Assembly (NCBI RefSeq): GCF_038396675.1
Contig: NC_088921.1
Location: 8,573,501 to 8,637,500 of the forward strand
Source of the DNA: Hydra vulgaris
Lineage: Eukaryota > Cnidaria > Hydrozoa > Anthoathecata > Hydridae
Reading direction: 5' to 3'
DNA length: 64,000 nt
The notes beneath the pieces were generated by a model. The model was not told the origin of the DNA, did not search any database, and worked only from the letters and a program-made list of their open reading frames with translations. Each line of letters begins with the position of its first letter. Position 1 is the first letter of the stretch. Shown in pieces: positions 11,926-23,421 of the stretch. The position numbers and the translations under genes were made by a program.

Positions 11926-12559
11926 TGAGAGAAAATTAAATTGCAAGAAATTTAAATTGTTGTCAAATCTGCTTAACTTACCCCTATTAGACTAAGTGAC
12001 AAACTAGTTAGAATTTTAAAAAGAACAGAATATCGGATAAAAAGACTAATTATAATTAAAAGTCCTATAATTTGGTTAAATATTAACTCTTTAGAGATGC
12101 AGATAAAAATTTCAAAGCAAAATAATAATATTTTTAACTTTTTTGGTTAAAAATAGAAAAATGTCCATGCATCATACTCGATTGCTATCTAATCACTCTT
12201 TGCTGTGCATTGTTACCATTCTAACTACTTAATTCATTAAGTAGTTCGAATGATCATTTTATTGATTAGATAGAAAATCATTTCATTCATTAGATGTTTT
12301 GTCATGCAATGCATAGTTATCGAGATTTTTTATTTGCCTCTCTACTTCAAGATTATAAGATTATAAGAACTACTGTCAAGAAAAGTTTATTAATTAAGAT
12401 TACATAATACTTCTCTACCATAAAAATTAAAAAATTAAATTCTAGTGTGATGTTTGATTGAGGTTCGTATTGTAGTCATACTCATTTTAAAATTTTTTGG
12501 AAAAATTTCAAATCGTTTTATCAACATCTTAAAATATTTGAGAAACTGCGAGAACAAAA
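11926..12559. other. Non-coding AT-rich stretch
   Basis: No gene seen. It includes an isolated CTTAACTTACCCCTATTAG, like the motifs in the 9 kb element arms, and a short perfect hairpin AACTACTTAAT / ATTAAGTAGTT near 12225. Confidence 0.4.
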
Positions 12560-12705
12560 AGAGATTTTTTCATTCTTTCAACAAATGAAAATAAAGATAA
12601 ATATTAATTTATAATTGGTTGTACTAGCCACTAGAGATTTTTTCATTCTTTCAACAAATGAAAATAAAGATAAAAATTAATTTATAATTGGTTGTACTAG
12701 CCACC
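12560..12705. repeat. Two-copy tandem duplication, 73-base unit
   Basis: The unit starts AGAGATTTTTTCATTCTTTC and ends TTGTACTAGCCAC; the second copy follows directly at 12633 and differs at about one base. Non-coding and recent. Confidence 0.9.
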
Positions 12706-13766
12706 AGGCTAAAAATATTTGTTTCAGTTAATAAGTACAAATTACAAAAATTACTTCAAGAAAATTGCCCCTAAGCAACGTTTCTATAAAATTTAATTTT
12801 TAAATAAACAACCATAGTGACCCAAAATAATAAAGAAAGTTTATGTTTTTGAGCTTAGATATGTATTTTTTTTCTTTGTGAGACTCCTGTCAATTTTTCA
12901 CTTAATTTAAAAAAACCAACTTTTTTACTTATTTATTGGTGAAGCACCTTAAAAATAATTTGATTTACCTATATTTACATAATAATTTAGCAATATTTTC
13001 ATTGTAAATTTTCAAAACTTCTAAAAATTTCCCGCCAATTTAAGTTTTAATTTAATTTAATTTATTTGATTATTTTTATATAAAATTAAATTCTTTAAAA
13101 AGTTTCATTAAATTATACTGAATTATCGTTATAGTTAAAAATGATCAAAATTTTTATGTAGAAACTTCAATAATAATAATTAAAAAAATCAAAGTGTATA
13201 CTTTGCTTTCAATAATGTCTTCTTATATCAAGGTAATAAAATTCTTTAAATGGGTTTTGTATAGGTACCTTTGGTAAAACGTCCAAAATTTCCCGCCTTT
13301 AAGGAATATTTTAGGCGCTCAAAAAAATTCGATTTTTAAATCGAATTTCCAACATTTCTGAAAGTAAAAAATTTTTTGCTTAAAATCATTTATGAAAGAA
13401 AAAAGAGAAGAAAAGAGGAAGAAAAAAAGTAAATTTGCATTCATTTAAATTTCATTTATTTGACAATAAAAAATTAATTTACATTAATTACATTACAAAT
13501 ATAATTTACATTAATTAGTCACAATTTAAAGAATATTTTATTTTTTTAATAGCTTCTTTTAAATAAATATATACGTTTAAAATACATTTTTAAAAATTTT
13601 TAAATTTATCTACATGATAAAATAATGGACGTGTCTAATGCCAAACTACTTAACTGCACTTTTTGAAAATATTTTAGCTTTGATAATTTTTAAATTGGCT
13701 CTTAAGAACTAATCTAAAAATCATTGTTTTATTCATATTTTTGGTATTACTTATTCACTTACACTT
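12706..13766. other. Non-coding AT-rich stretch
   Basis: No open frame, RNA gene or terminal repeat found. Two TTCCCGCC segments lie near 13028 and 13290; their meaning is unknown. Confidence 0.4.
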
Positions 13767-14030
13767 AGGGGTTGTTCATAAAGTGCGAACGCTTTTATTC
13801 CAACCTCACCTTACCCGCATTTTGCCATACGCTTTTTTGAGTTCCCTCTGCCTTCCTAGAAATACCTCCTCTTTTAACCCACCCACCGAACATTTTATGA
13901 CAGTTTTTTTAGTTAATTTAGTGTCTCCTTATTTCTACAATTTACTCACTGCCCCCCTCCCCCCATCACATATACGCCATTTTCAAACCCAGCTTCCCCT
14001 CCGAGCGCACGTACTTTATGGACGATCCCT
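13767..14030. mobile_element. MITE related to the 32.6 kb orphan-transposase element
   Basis: Left end AGGGGTTGTTCATAAAGTGC and right end, inverted, AGGGATCGTCCATAAAGTAC. These match the ends of the 2.1 kb element at 32580-34720 (AG..GCCATCCATAAAGTAC). It is 264 bases with a C-rich interior. The open frame that covers it is not family-like. It is probably mobilised by the transposase of the larger element, as deduced from the shared ends. Confidence 0.7.
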
Positions 14031-15055
14031 TATTCATAATTTTGGTAATACTAAAAATATGTAAATAAAGGAGGTTAGAATCCTCTCTTTAATGGTTAAA
14101 TTAAGGGTCAAAACATACAATAAAGTGGTTCTCAAAATTCTTTATTTAATTACACGCGTTCCTACAACTATCAATAAATAGACCTGGATTCATTTGGAAT
14201 AAAATTTTGCAAAATATATAACATTAATACGTTACGCTCTCAAAATATCGAAAAAAGGATATTAAACATAATTCTGCTAAGAAATAAAGACAAATCTGCT
14301 GAAAAAGTTTTCATATTCCATGTATTATATAAGAATGACGAATTGTTTGACGCTGAGGCATTTCTCCTGATTTTTTTTCAACGCATTTAAAACGCATAAT
14401 GATGATATATAATATATATGGATAAATATGATAAGCCATATTACTAAAAAAGACTAGTATCACAATCTAACCCTTAAATAGTAACATGGCAGTCAATCAC
14501 ATTTCAATTTTTAATTCAGCAGGTATTTAAAAAATTTAGTATATTTAAGTTGTAGATTTTCTCGAAGTTTGTCTCTAAGTTAATATATTTCCAAAAATCC
14601 TAATACAATATATAATACAATAAGTTGTGGAGAAGCAAGAAAGTCTCGATGCAATTAATCAATAGCCTCATATGTTAACATTTAACTTATAAAAGAAAGA
14701 ATTAGGAAAACATTTTTTCTTTGCAAAAGTTTTTTTTTAGTTTTTTTAAAAATAATATCTTCGCTAAAATAATCGCCTCAATTTGACCAATGTTAACAAA
14801 TGTTGACGCCTTAGTCAACTAAAAAAAATTAAACTTGTTTCTCTAAAGTTAAAATTAAATGTCATCTTATGATTGCTGTTGAAACAATACTAAGGGGCAT
14901 CGGTAATTTGGTAAATATCACGTATTCTTCGTACGCATGCAACACAAATCTTTATATAACCTAATAAAAAAAAAGAAAACCAAAAACTGAGTTATTTGTC
15001 AATTGTTAAAATAAAGAAATTGAAAATATCAAAGAAAATGAAGAGTAAAAAAAAA
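14031..15055. other. Non-coding AT-rich stretch
   Basis: No coding or structural signal recognised. The lone TAAAGTGGTTCTCAAAATTC near 14120 resembles a hAT end but has no partner. Confidence 0.4.
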
Positions 15056-15240
15056 CAAGTCATATTATAAACAAAGAAACACTTAAAAAACAAGTCATAT
15101 TATAAACAAAGAAACACTTAAAAAACAAGTCATATTATAAACAAAGAAACACTTAAAAAACAAGTCATATTATAAACAAAGAAACACTTAAAAAACAAGT
15201 CATATTATAAACGAAGAAACACTTGAAAAGTAAATACTCA
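15056..15240. repeat. Tandem repeat, 35-base unit, five copies
   Basis: Copies start at 15061, 15096, 15131, 15166 and 15201 with CATATTATAAAC; the unit also contains GAAACACTTAAAAAACAAGT. The last copy has base changes and the array decays to the right. The unit is directly contiguous, so this is a minisatellite and not a CRISPR array. Confidence 0.93.
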
Positions 15241-15299
15241 AAACTAACACTTGAAAAAACTATCAAAAGAAAATTTGAACATCGATTTGTACTTCCAAC

Positions 15300-15735
15300 T
15301 TTTCTACACCTTTTTTTTCGCCGAAAATAACAAAAAATTATTATTATTTTTATTTTTTAGAAGTTTTTGTGTTTGCATTTTCATTTTTCATTTTTTGTGT
15401 TTTGTCTTTTCGTATGCGTAAAGTTTGTTTTTATTTGTGCTGTTTTGCTAATTGTTTTTATTTTTGTTTGCTGTTGTTTTTAATTTAGTGCTTTCATATT
15501 TTTTGTCTTATTATTTAATTTATTATAGTTTTATCGATATTATTATTATTTTTAAGTTAATTTAATTTACACATGTATTTATTACTACTTTTTTTGTTTG
15601 TTTATTTTGTTTAGGTATCACTCCAATGACGAGTTTTTAACTATATGAGTGACACCTAACCTAACTTCGTAAAATTATAAAAAGAACTTGTAATTTTTCA
15701 ATTTTTGGTTGAATAAATGGATAAAAAAAAAAAAA
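15300..15735 (+). repeat. Probable LINE-type 3' untranslated region
   Basis: T-rich sequence followed by a stem-loop (AGGTATCACTC ... GAGTGACACCT, 15613-15656) and an A-run after GAATAAATGGAT. This layout resembles the 3' regions of the LINEs at 54 kb and 61 kb. No RT coding sequence is attached, so it would be a severely 5'-truncated copy. Inference from layout only. Confidence 0.35.
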
Positions 15736-15839
15736 TTAAACTTACGGTACTTAGAGAAAAAACTAACTATAACTATAACTTTTAGCCCCATTTAAAAAAC
15801 TGTTTTCGGTATTTAATATTATTTTTTGAAGTACTTGGG

Positions 15840-17045
15840 AATTTATTAAATTATGTTTGCTGATGATTCTTACTTATTTCTTAATCATAAAGACATTTTT
15901 ACACTTTTTAGCAACATGAACATTGAACTAGCCAAAATTTCCGAGTGGTTTAGATCGGTTTAGTGAAGAAGGTGAAGTTCCGAGTGGTTAAGATTGGTAG
16001 AGTGGTTTAACAAACTATCATTCAATATTGATAAAACTAAATGGATTTTTTCCATCCTTATGGTAAATAGCACCAGCTGCCTAGCAACTTACCTTTTCTT
16101 TTTATCGATAACATAATTATTAAAAAAGTTCTAGTGACAAGATTTTTAGGTGTATATATCGACGAAAGTCTTATTTGGAAAAGCCACATTGCTAACTTGT
16201 GCAATAAAATTTCAAAGAGTATAGGCATTTTATACAAAATAAGAAACATTCTTGATAAACATACCTTAATTCAATTATATTATTCGCGAATTCATTGCCA
16301 TATTAACTATGCAAACATTGCTTTGGGTAGCATTTTTAAAGTAAACTTAAACCTCTCTATCGGCAACAGAACCATGTTGCATGCCTTATAAATTTCAAGG
16401 ACTATTTTGCTCATCCCAAGCCTCTTTTATATGATATGAAAGCACTCAATATATATGAGTTTAATGTTTTTAATATTCTCTTTTTTTTTTATGTATAAAT
16501 GCAAGACCCACCTATCACCCGTTTCTTTTCGTAACTTATATTTACAAAAAGATAGAAATAAATATATTTTAACGGAACGATAATTTAATTCGACAACCAT
16601 TTTCTCACACTAATTTTGGAAAATTTTTTATTTCATTTCGCGGACCATTTTTATGGAATAGTATAGTTCTAAATACCTCTAAAGATTTTCCTCAAGAATG
16701 TAATTTTGATTCTTTTAAATAAAATCTTAAAAAACTCATATTTTCAACTGAAAATATACTAATCTACTTTTAAATTTTTGAAAATCCCTTATCTATATTA
16801 GTATATGTATATATTTAATGTATATTCTTTTTTATTTATGTTTTTGTTTGTTTTTATATCCACAAGCAATTAACATGTTTAGTTTTAGTGAATTATTTAA
16901 CATGTTTTAGTTTTTAAGTTTTAGAAATCTTATATTGTAATATTATATGTTTATTTTAATTTTTATTTTTAATATTATATTACGAATTTTATATATAAAA
17001 TTTTATTATTAAATTTAATTTTGTAATAAAAGTCAAGAATAAAAT
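15840..17045 (+). pseudogene. CR1-like LINE fragment (RT palm to C-terminus)
   Basis: Starts at the catalytic box FADDSYLFLNHKDI and runs through the thumb (TRFLGVYIDESLIWKSHI, HINYANIALGS) to the C-terminal YRGPFLWN-like motif (FRGPFLWNSIV). It is close to the LINE at 54145-57235 throughout. A short local duplication (CCGAGTGGTTTAGAT / CCGAGTGGTTAAGAT, 15943-15996) and several frame changes and stops disable it. Everything upstream of the FADD box is absent. AAT repeats and a TA tract follow the 3' end. Confidence 0.82.
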
Positions 17046-17053
17046 ATTGAAAA

Positions 17054-17054
17054 A

Positions 17055-17082
<28 letters not shown>
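17054..17082. repeat. (AAT)n microsatellite
   Basis: About ten AAT units after the LINE 3' end, followed by an A-run. Confidence 0.85.
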
Positions 17083-17092
<10 letters not shown>

Positions 17093-17104
17093 GTAATACA
17101 AAAA

Positions 17105-17226
<122 letters not shown>

Positions 17227-17252
17227 CCACACCAATATATATATTGGTGTGG
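17227..17252. repeat. Perfect 26-base palindrome
   Basis: CCACACCAA - TATATATA - TTGGTGTGG, attached to the end of the TA tract. Could be a small hairpin grown from the microsatellite edge. Confidence 0.9.
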
Positions 17253-17587
17253 TGTTTTTTTGTTTTCAGAAGCGTAAACGGAAATTTGGTAATTTGGCTT
17301 AACACACAGCGATAACCATCGTATGGCTATCTAGGTTCCTTTTGCACAACTTTTTGAACAATCTGGAAATACATTATATTCAGTCTGGAAATGGGATTAT
17401 ACTGATTATATTCAGTGATATGTAGTGAATAATGAATATGGAGAAAATTAAGATTCAGTAGTTATTTTCGACAAAATAGATTTATCTCGTAAACTATGGG
17501 CATCATTGTTCGCATGAGTCAGCTCATAGTCGGAAGACATAGTAATTTGATTAATGGAAGCCGTAAACACCATAACAAAACACCATT

Positions 17588-18065
17588 GTTGCAATAAAAT
17601 ATTACAAAACATCAGAGACGGACGCAGGTTTTTAATTTACCCCGTCAAAAAAAAAGCGCCTTACGTCATGTTGTAAGTGACGCAACTACGTCCACAAAAC
17701 AAATTAAAAAAAAGTTGGGGGGCTGGAGCAAGGGTGGACTCGGACCATGAAGTAAAGGTGAAAGGGGACAATTTTTATGATTCCAACAATCAAGACTATC
17801 GATTTACCAGATTTAATGATTTTTTAAGCAGGCAAGTGTAAAAAATAGAATTTGCACTACCCAGTTTTATCCGAATTTCGTGTCACTTAGAAACATCCTC
17901 CCAAATTTACTTACGTTTTTAAACAATGTGCTCACTATCTCAAAAAAAAAATATATATATATATATCTATGGAGGGGAGGTAAATAGGGGCCTCCCCCTA
18001 TGTATCCCTTTAAATCTTCCTGCCATTGGGGTGAAGGATTTAAAGGGATTTTCTTTCTATTGCAG
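17588..18065 (+). repeat. Copy A of a 0.47 kb direct repeat
   Basis: Nearly identical to 18718-19188. It starts GTTGCAATAAAATATTACAA, contains the hAT-like end CAGAGACGGACGC at 17613, and ends TTTCTTTCTATTGCAG. Differences between copies are scattered substitutions and TA-tract length. Copy A has no matching right end nearby. Confidence 0.9.
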
Positions 18066-18717
18066 AAAATAACCATTAAAAAATTTAAAAAAATAAAAAA
18101 AAAAAAAAAACGTTCTAATATTTTCAATAGCGGTTTCTCTGTGACAAGACCTGGTGGTCTTCTCTGAATATCCGCGTTCTTTATATTTATTTCTTTATAA
18201 TTTTGTATCTGCATCATAAATATTGTAATAAAAAACAAAAAAACAAACAAACAAAAAACAAAAAATTTGGCCGTCTTGAAAAAATTTATTCCATTAAGAA
18301 TGCGTAAACAATTAAAAAACAGAGGCGTTAAACTTTATAAACAAATTACTTTCGGTTTCAAACTCGTTTCGTTTTTATATCAGTAGTAAACTTTAATTTG
18401 ATTTCTTTTATTTTTATAACAATAATTCAAAAGTAACATAAGTTATTTTTAACTTATTGTTATAAAAACAATTATATTTTTGAACACAAAGTCGATACCT
18501 TATAGTTTTTCAGAACTTTTCTGAAAAACTATAAGGTATCGACTTAAATTGGAGTAATTATGATATAAATTATATAATATATAAAATATATGCTAAAACT
18601 TTTTAATTTTGAGAAAATTGCTTGTTGGTTGTTATAGCTAGCCTAGGTAATTTGCAATATTTTTAAATTAAAAGCAATTGTAAGCAATAGATGATTTGAT
18701 TTGGCCTCAGTATTGTG
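18066..18717. other. Non-coding stretch between the two direct repeats
   Basis: A-rich runs, then the palindrome listed at 18489-18545. No coding signal. Confidence 0.4.
18489..18545. repeat. Perfect 27-base-arm palindrome
   Basis: Left arm AAGTCGATACCTTATAGTTT continuing to 18515, a 3-base spacer, then the exact inverted arm 18519-18545. No mismatch between arms. Confidence 0.95.
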
Positions 18718-19188
18718 TTGCAATAAAATATTACAAAACATCAGAGACGGACGCAGGTTTTTAATTTACCCCGTCAAAAAAAAAGCGCCTTACGCCATGT
18801 TGTAAGTGACGCAACTACGTCCACAAGACAAATAAAAAAAAAGTTGGGGGGCTGGAGCAAGGGTAGACTCGGACCATGAAGTAAAGGTAAGAGGGGACAA
18901 TTTTTATGATTCCAACAATCAAGACTATCGATTTACCAGATTTAATGATTTTTTAAGCAGGCAAGTGTAAAAAATAGAATTTGCACTACCCAGTTTTATC
19001 CGAATTTCGTGTCACTTTGAAACATCCTCCTAAATTTACTTACGTTTTTAAACAATGTGCTCACTATCTCAAAAAATATATATATATATCTATGGAGGGG
19101 AGGTAAATAGGGGCCTCCCCCTATGTATCCCTTTAAATCTTCCTGCCATTGGGCTGGAGGATTTAAAGGGATTTTCTTTCTATTGCAG
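18718..19188 (+). repeat. Copy B of the 0.47 kb direct repeat
   Basis: Partner of 17588-18065 including about 25 bases outside the hAT-like end, so the duplicated unit is larger than the transposon end itself. Confidence 0.9.
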
Positions 19189-19998
19189 TGAGAAGTTCAT
19201 ATCTTAGTTTTACTTAGAAAATTTTTTTTAACAAAAAGTGTTTTTTATTAAAAGAGTATAGAGCTGTAGATTCTTTACTACCATTCTGGTATAAAATATT
19301 ACAATAATAAATATATAAACCAACAAATGATTGTTTCGCCCAATATCAGGGCTCATCAGCATGTCTAGGAACATATTTAATTCCAGACATGGACAATCAG
19401 AAAAATAAAAATTAATAACAGAAAAGAGAAAGACACAAATAGAAATAGATTTGTAAAAAGATTATATATATTTTTATTTTACAAGACTTTTTCTTTTTCA
19501 GTGCTTGTCTGAACAATAACTACTAATCATATATATATAATCCCAAACAAAAGTATGGGGTTACATATAAGCCAACCTGTTAAAGATACCATTGATGTCT
19601 TGGTCTTCCAAGGGGTTTCCATGCACACTTGTTAGCTGTTATAGGAAGAGCAGTGATAATGGAAAAGAATTTTTTAATATAAAGAAGTTGGTGTGTGTTA
19701 GAATAAGCAGCATAAACTTTTAAAATAAAATAAAATAAAATAAAATAGATTAACTTATTGTATTAAAATAAAATAAAATAAAATAGATTAACTTATTGTA
19801 TTAAAATAAAATAAAATAATTATTTTTGAAGAAAAAGTAAAGTGACTTCAGAGCAATACAATGCTTTTTATTGTTTTTTAGTAAGACGGGATATAAACTT
19901 CTGCACATATATTATTTTTTATTGTGTCATTATGATGGCACAATAAAATGTTGATATCAACAAAACGACTTAAAAGATCTTTATTAGTAACCATTTTT
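19189..19998. other. Interior of the hAT-like element, non-coding
   Basis: Contains an (AAATA)n-like tract with a 41-base duplication ending GATTAACTTATTGTATT near 19748-19805. No open frame of interest. Confidence 0.45.
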
Positions 19999-19999
19999 G

Positions 20000-20630
20000 T
20001 TATTGTTATTAATAAATTTATCCAAAAAAGTTTCATAGAACATATTTACAACATCATCAATTTCAAAACCCTCAAACGAGATCGTCGGTTTTTAATCTTT
20101 TTATAACATCTTCAATTAAGTTATGGGCCATGCTTATACATTAAAATTCAAAAATTATATATACGATTTAAAGGAAATACATTGTTGTATGTGTGCAACC
20201 AATCAAAAAACTACTGCAAATGCTGAAAAGTATAGTTTACACTACGATTTTTAAAAAAGTTTTATTTTTAAACGAATCAGGTTGCTACTTTTAATAGCGT
20301 AAAATAATTACCTTATCTGTTATTGTTATTAATAAATTTATCCAAAAAAGTTTCATAAAACATATTTACAATATCATCAATTTCAAAACCCTCAAACGAG
20401 ATCGTCGGTATTTAATCTTTTTATAACATCTTCAATTAAGTTATGGGCCATGCTTATACATTAAAATTCAAAAACTCTATATACGATTTAGAGGAAATAC
20501 ATTGTTGTATATTTGCAACCAATCAAAAAACTACTGCAAATGCTGCAAAGTATAGTTTACACTACGATTAAAAAAAAAAGTTTTATTTTTAAACAAATGC
20601 TACTTTTAATAGCGTAAACCAACTACCCAA
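20000..20630 (+). repeat. Two-copy tandem duplication, 320-base unit
   Basis: TGTTATTGTTATTAATAAAT occurs at 20000 and again at 20320, and the following about 300 bases match with few changes (e.g. AACGAGATCGTCGGT, TATGGGCCATGCTTATAC). Lies within the hAT-like element. Confidence 0.92.
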
Positions 20631-20790
20631 TCCGATTTTCTCATATCCTGCAAAGTTTAATTTACATTAGTAAGTTTTATAAAATAATTTTCTCACATCC
20701 TGCAAAGTATAGTTTACATTAGCTCATTTTATAAAAAAATTTTTGCAACCTCTGCAAATCATAATTTTCACTGTAAACTTTTTCCTAATT
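20220..20790 (+). repeat. Subterminal repeats TGCAAAGTATAGTTTACA
   Basis: Five variants occur near 20226, 20530, 20646, 20696 and 20751, spaced down to 50 bases near the right end. Repeated short motifs close to the end are typical of hAT transposase binding sites; that role is inferred. Confidence 0.6.
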
Positions 20791-20955
20791 GAATTTTCTA
20801 ACAAAATATAACAAAAATATAAAGATCGGCAATTCGTATTAAGCGGGTGTTTGACGTCATAGTACCAATATTTATATTAATTTTTTTTACCCCGTCACTT
20901 GCAGCACTTGACGGGGTTTAAATCCGCCTCTGAATATTGTTGCATAAAGTGTATG

Positions 20956-21041
20956 ACCCTTAGGTTTCCATTAAGTATCAAAATAAACATGTAGACATAA
21001 GTCTACATGTTTGTTTTGATACTTAATGGAAACCTAAGGGT
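20956..21041. repeat. 86-base palindrome, 41-base arms
   Basis: ACCCTTAGGTTTCCATTAAG leads the left arm; the loop is ATAA (20997-21000); the right arm matches with one mismatch. It lies 24 bases right of the hAT-like element end. Confidence 0.95.
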
Positions 21042-21789
21042 AAAGAGGTAGGAAAAAAAAAAAAAAATTGCACACATGCAAAATCATGTTGAATGTATTA
21101 TTTAAAGAATTTACATTATTACACATTTAAAGAATTTACATACGAAACACATAATTATTAGATATAAGTCGCTAAATTGAATAAAATACTGATTACTGTT
21201 TTATCTAATTGGTAAAGAAAATAATAAAAAATTACCCTCTAACAACAATGGATTTTGAATAATTTTAAATAAAAGAATAAACTTTAATAAAGATTTTTTT
21301 AAATTAACTCTTTTTCAATCATTACAATACAAAAATTTGCCACAACCATTTGCATTTTTTTGATGTCATAAAAAATTACTCATCATAAAAAAAAATCCAT
21401 CTGTTAAATGAATTTTATAGGTATTTTGAGCAAGTACTGAAAATTTCAGATCAAGTGAACAATGCTAACTCAAGAAACCGTTTTTGAAGTTTAAGCAAAA
21501 ACGAAAAAACGCGAACTGAGATAAACAGCTTTGAAAAATTCTTGATATATTATTTACAATATTAATTTAAAATCTTCCTGAAATATAACTGCCATTACAT
21601 TCTTTTGCTTTCTCCTCATCTAGGCGACCTTTTTTGATGGCTCTAAAAGTTTTTCATCTTTTTTTTCCCTTCTCTGATGACTTGCACCTCATTTGACTAA
21701 TCCTTTTTTTATTTTTAGAAGTCGCTGAAATATTTGATACCTTACCATGTAAACCAAAATGTCTAAAAATAATAATAACACCCTTTGCA
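21042..21789. other. Non-coding AT-rich stretch
   Basis: Poly-A tract, a duplicated TTTAAAGAATTTACAT near 21100-21140, and nothing else recognised. Confidence 0.4.
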
Positions 21790-23330
21790 CTATCATTGTA
21801 TGCTAAAATAACTGAATATCTTCCCATTTTCAGTGTTGATTTAGAAACAAAAACTCTTTTTGGTACACAAGCTCAAATAAGTCCATTAAATGCCTCGTTA
21901 GCATTTTTTGCGTTTCCATTTAAACATTTTGATAACAATTCATCTGATTGTAAATTTATAATTATTGGTAGAATTAAATCTTTTATCCACAGAGGTATGG
22001 TAGATTTGGGTTTATAACTCTTTTGATTTAGAGCCCAGTATTTACACCAACAATATTTTCCACGAGGACAAAACTGGTGTGTAGGAATTAGGAAAATCGG
22101 TGAAGTGGAAAAGTATGGCATAAACTGCTTTCTTCATTGAATACAAGTTTCCCACATTAGATCTGATTGCAAGACCATAGAAATTTTCCATTGAATTAAT
22201 GCAGTTTTCAGTGAGTTTACCTCTGCCTGATATTGGTTTTTTAGTACCTTATTGGGCAATGACAAGGTTTCGAAGACGTGATCCTAACCGTTTTTGAATA
22301 TGTCCAACACATTTCAGTTTTACAGGCATAATACCATACTCTTTGTAAGGATCTGCTACTATTACATCATTAAAAGAAGATGTATCCCCATCTCCTAGAT
22401 ATTCTTTATATATCAACTTATCTTTTTGTAAAGATCTCTTAAACATAGCCACAGCTCCAACAGATTTCATACTACCCAATGAATCCTTGTGATTCGATTC
22501 ACACTGGTGATCAACCAACCAACACTGATACTATGGAGTTCCTCTTTTAGATCCATTGCAATGTTTGGTAAATATCTCCGCATCAATACATTTATCACTA
22601 CAAACAGCAGTTACAACACCATTCAACGAAATTATGACCTTGCTTTGGCCATAAACCATCAATAGAAATTCTAACTTCTTTCATTTAAACAGAGTTGTTT
22701 ATTGATTTGGTTTCAAAAGCAGCTTTTTGAATACTTTCCTTAGCAGCAGTTTTGTATACTAACATGGCAGTTTTATTTAACTTATTAAAGCCGTTAGGCG
22801 ACAAACAATAAAGATTCATACAGAAGGAAAAAGTTTTCATCGACTCATGACCAGCACCTATTTCTCGCTATCCGATGACAGCTTGCAGGTTGATCTCGTA
22901 TGGTGATTCTAGAGATGAAAGTTTTTTTTTAACAGTATCAATAGGAAACTCATTTGTGTTTAAAGAATTCTTTGACTTTGGTGAAGTTCTAAAACTTTTA
23001 GAAAAGTTACACTTTGTACACTTCATCTCAAGTAAATGACAAAAGCCCATGCGAGAACCAACGTTATCTTTGATTAACAAATTTCCAATAAAGCAATTGG
23101 GGCAAACAGTGTGTGCAATTAATTTCTTTAACAATAAAAAGTTAATAATTATAAAATAGTCGTCAGATTCACATTTATCCGAGCTGAACGATACATCTAA
23201 CTTTCTTGAGCTAACACAAGAAATCTCCTGATCTGCAGGTTTTGATTTGAGAATATCAGATGGTTTAAACCCATTCAACTTTCTGCTCTTCTTTCTAGTA
23301 CTATTTTTGTTTATTTGGCATTTCTTTTAT
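21790..23330 (-). pseudogene. Mutator-like transposase, degraded copy
   Basis: Read on the minus strand, it has the same domain order as the copy at 57243-58983. A Cys-rich region holds CPNC and CTKC near 23100-23000, then HESMKTFSFCMNLYC, KEVRISIDG (matching VSCDGTWQ in the other copy), YLGDGDTSSF, KCVGHIQKRLGSRLRNL and NANEAFNGLI. Frameshifts and stops separate these pieces (for example near 22867, 22520, 22250 and 21873). The family I recall is the invertebrate Mutator-like transposase domain (Pfam 'Mutator'). It is much older than the 57 kb copy. Terminal repeats were not found. A (TA)n tract abuts its 5' side. Confidence 0.8.
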
Positions 23331-23333
23331 TTA

Positions 23334-23336
<3 letters not shown>

Positions 23337-23416
<80 letters not shown>
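23337..23416. repeat. (TA)n microsatellite
   Basis: About 80 bases of TA next to the start of the Mutator-like pseudogene. Confidence 0.96.

Positions 23417-23421
<5 letters not shown>

Larger units (their letters stand above)
18742..20932. mobile_element. Non-autonomous hAT-like element
   Basis: Left end CAGAGACGGACGCAGG followed by ACCCCGTCA; right end, inverted, CAGAGGCGGATTTAAACCCC and GTCA. CAGAGGCGGA is a common hAT terminus. Length is 2.2 kb with no transposase. The interior carries subterminal repeats and a 320-base tandem duplication. No clear 8-base target duplication remains. Confidence 0.6.

Noticed and set aside
13741-14064. 107-codon open frame
   Set aside because: It coincides with a MITE and has no family-like motifs.
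15056-15240. CRISPR-like array
   Set aside because: Units are directly contiguous with no unique spacers, and the window is from an animal genome.
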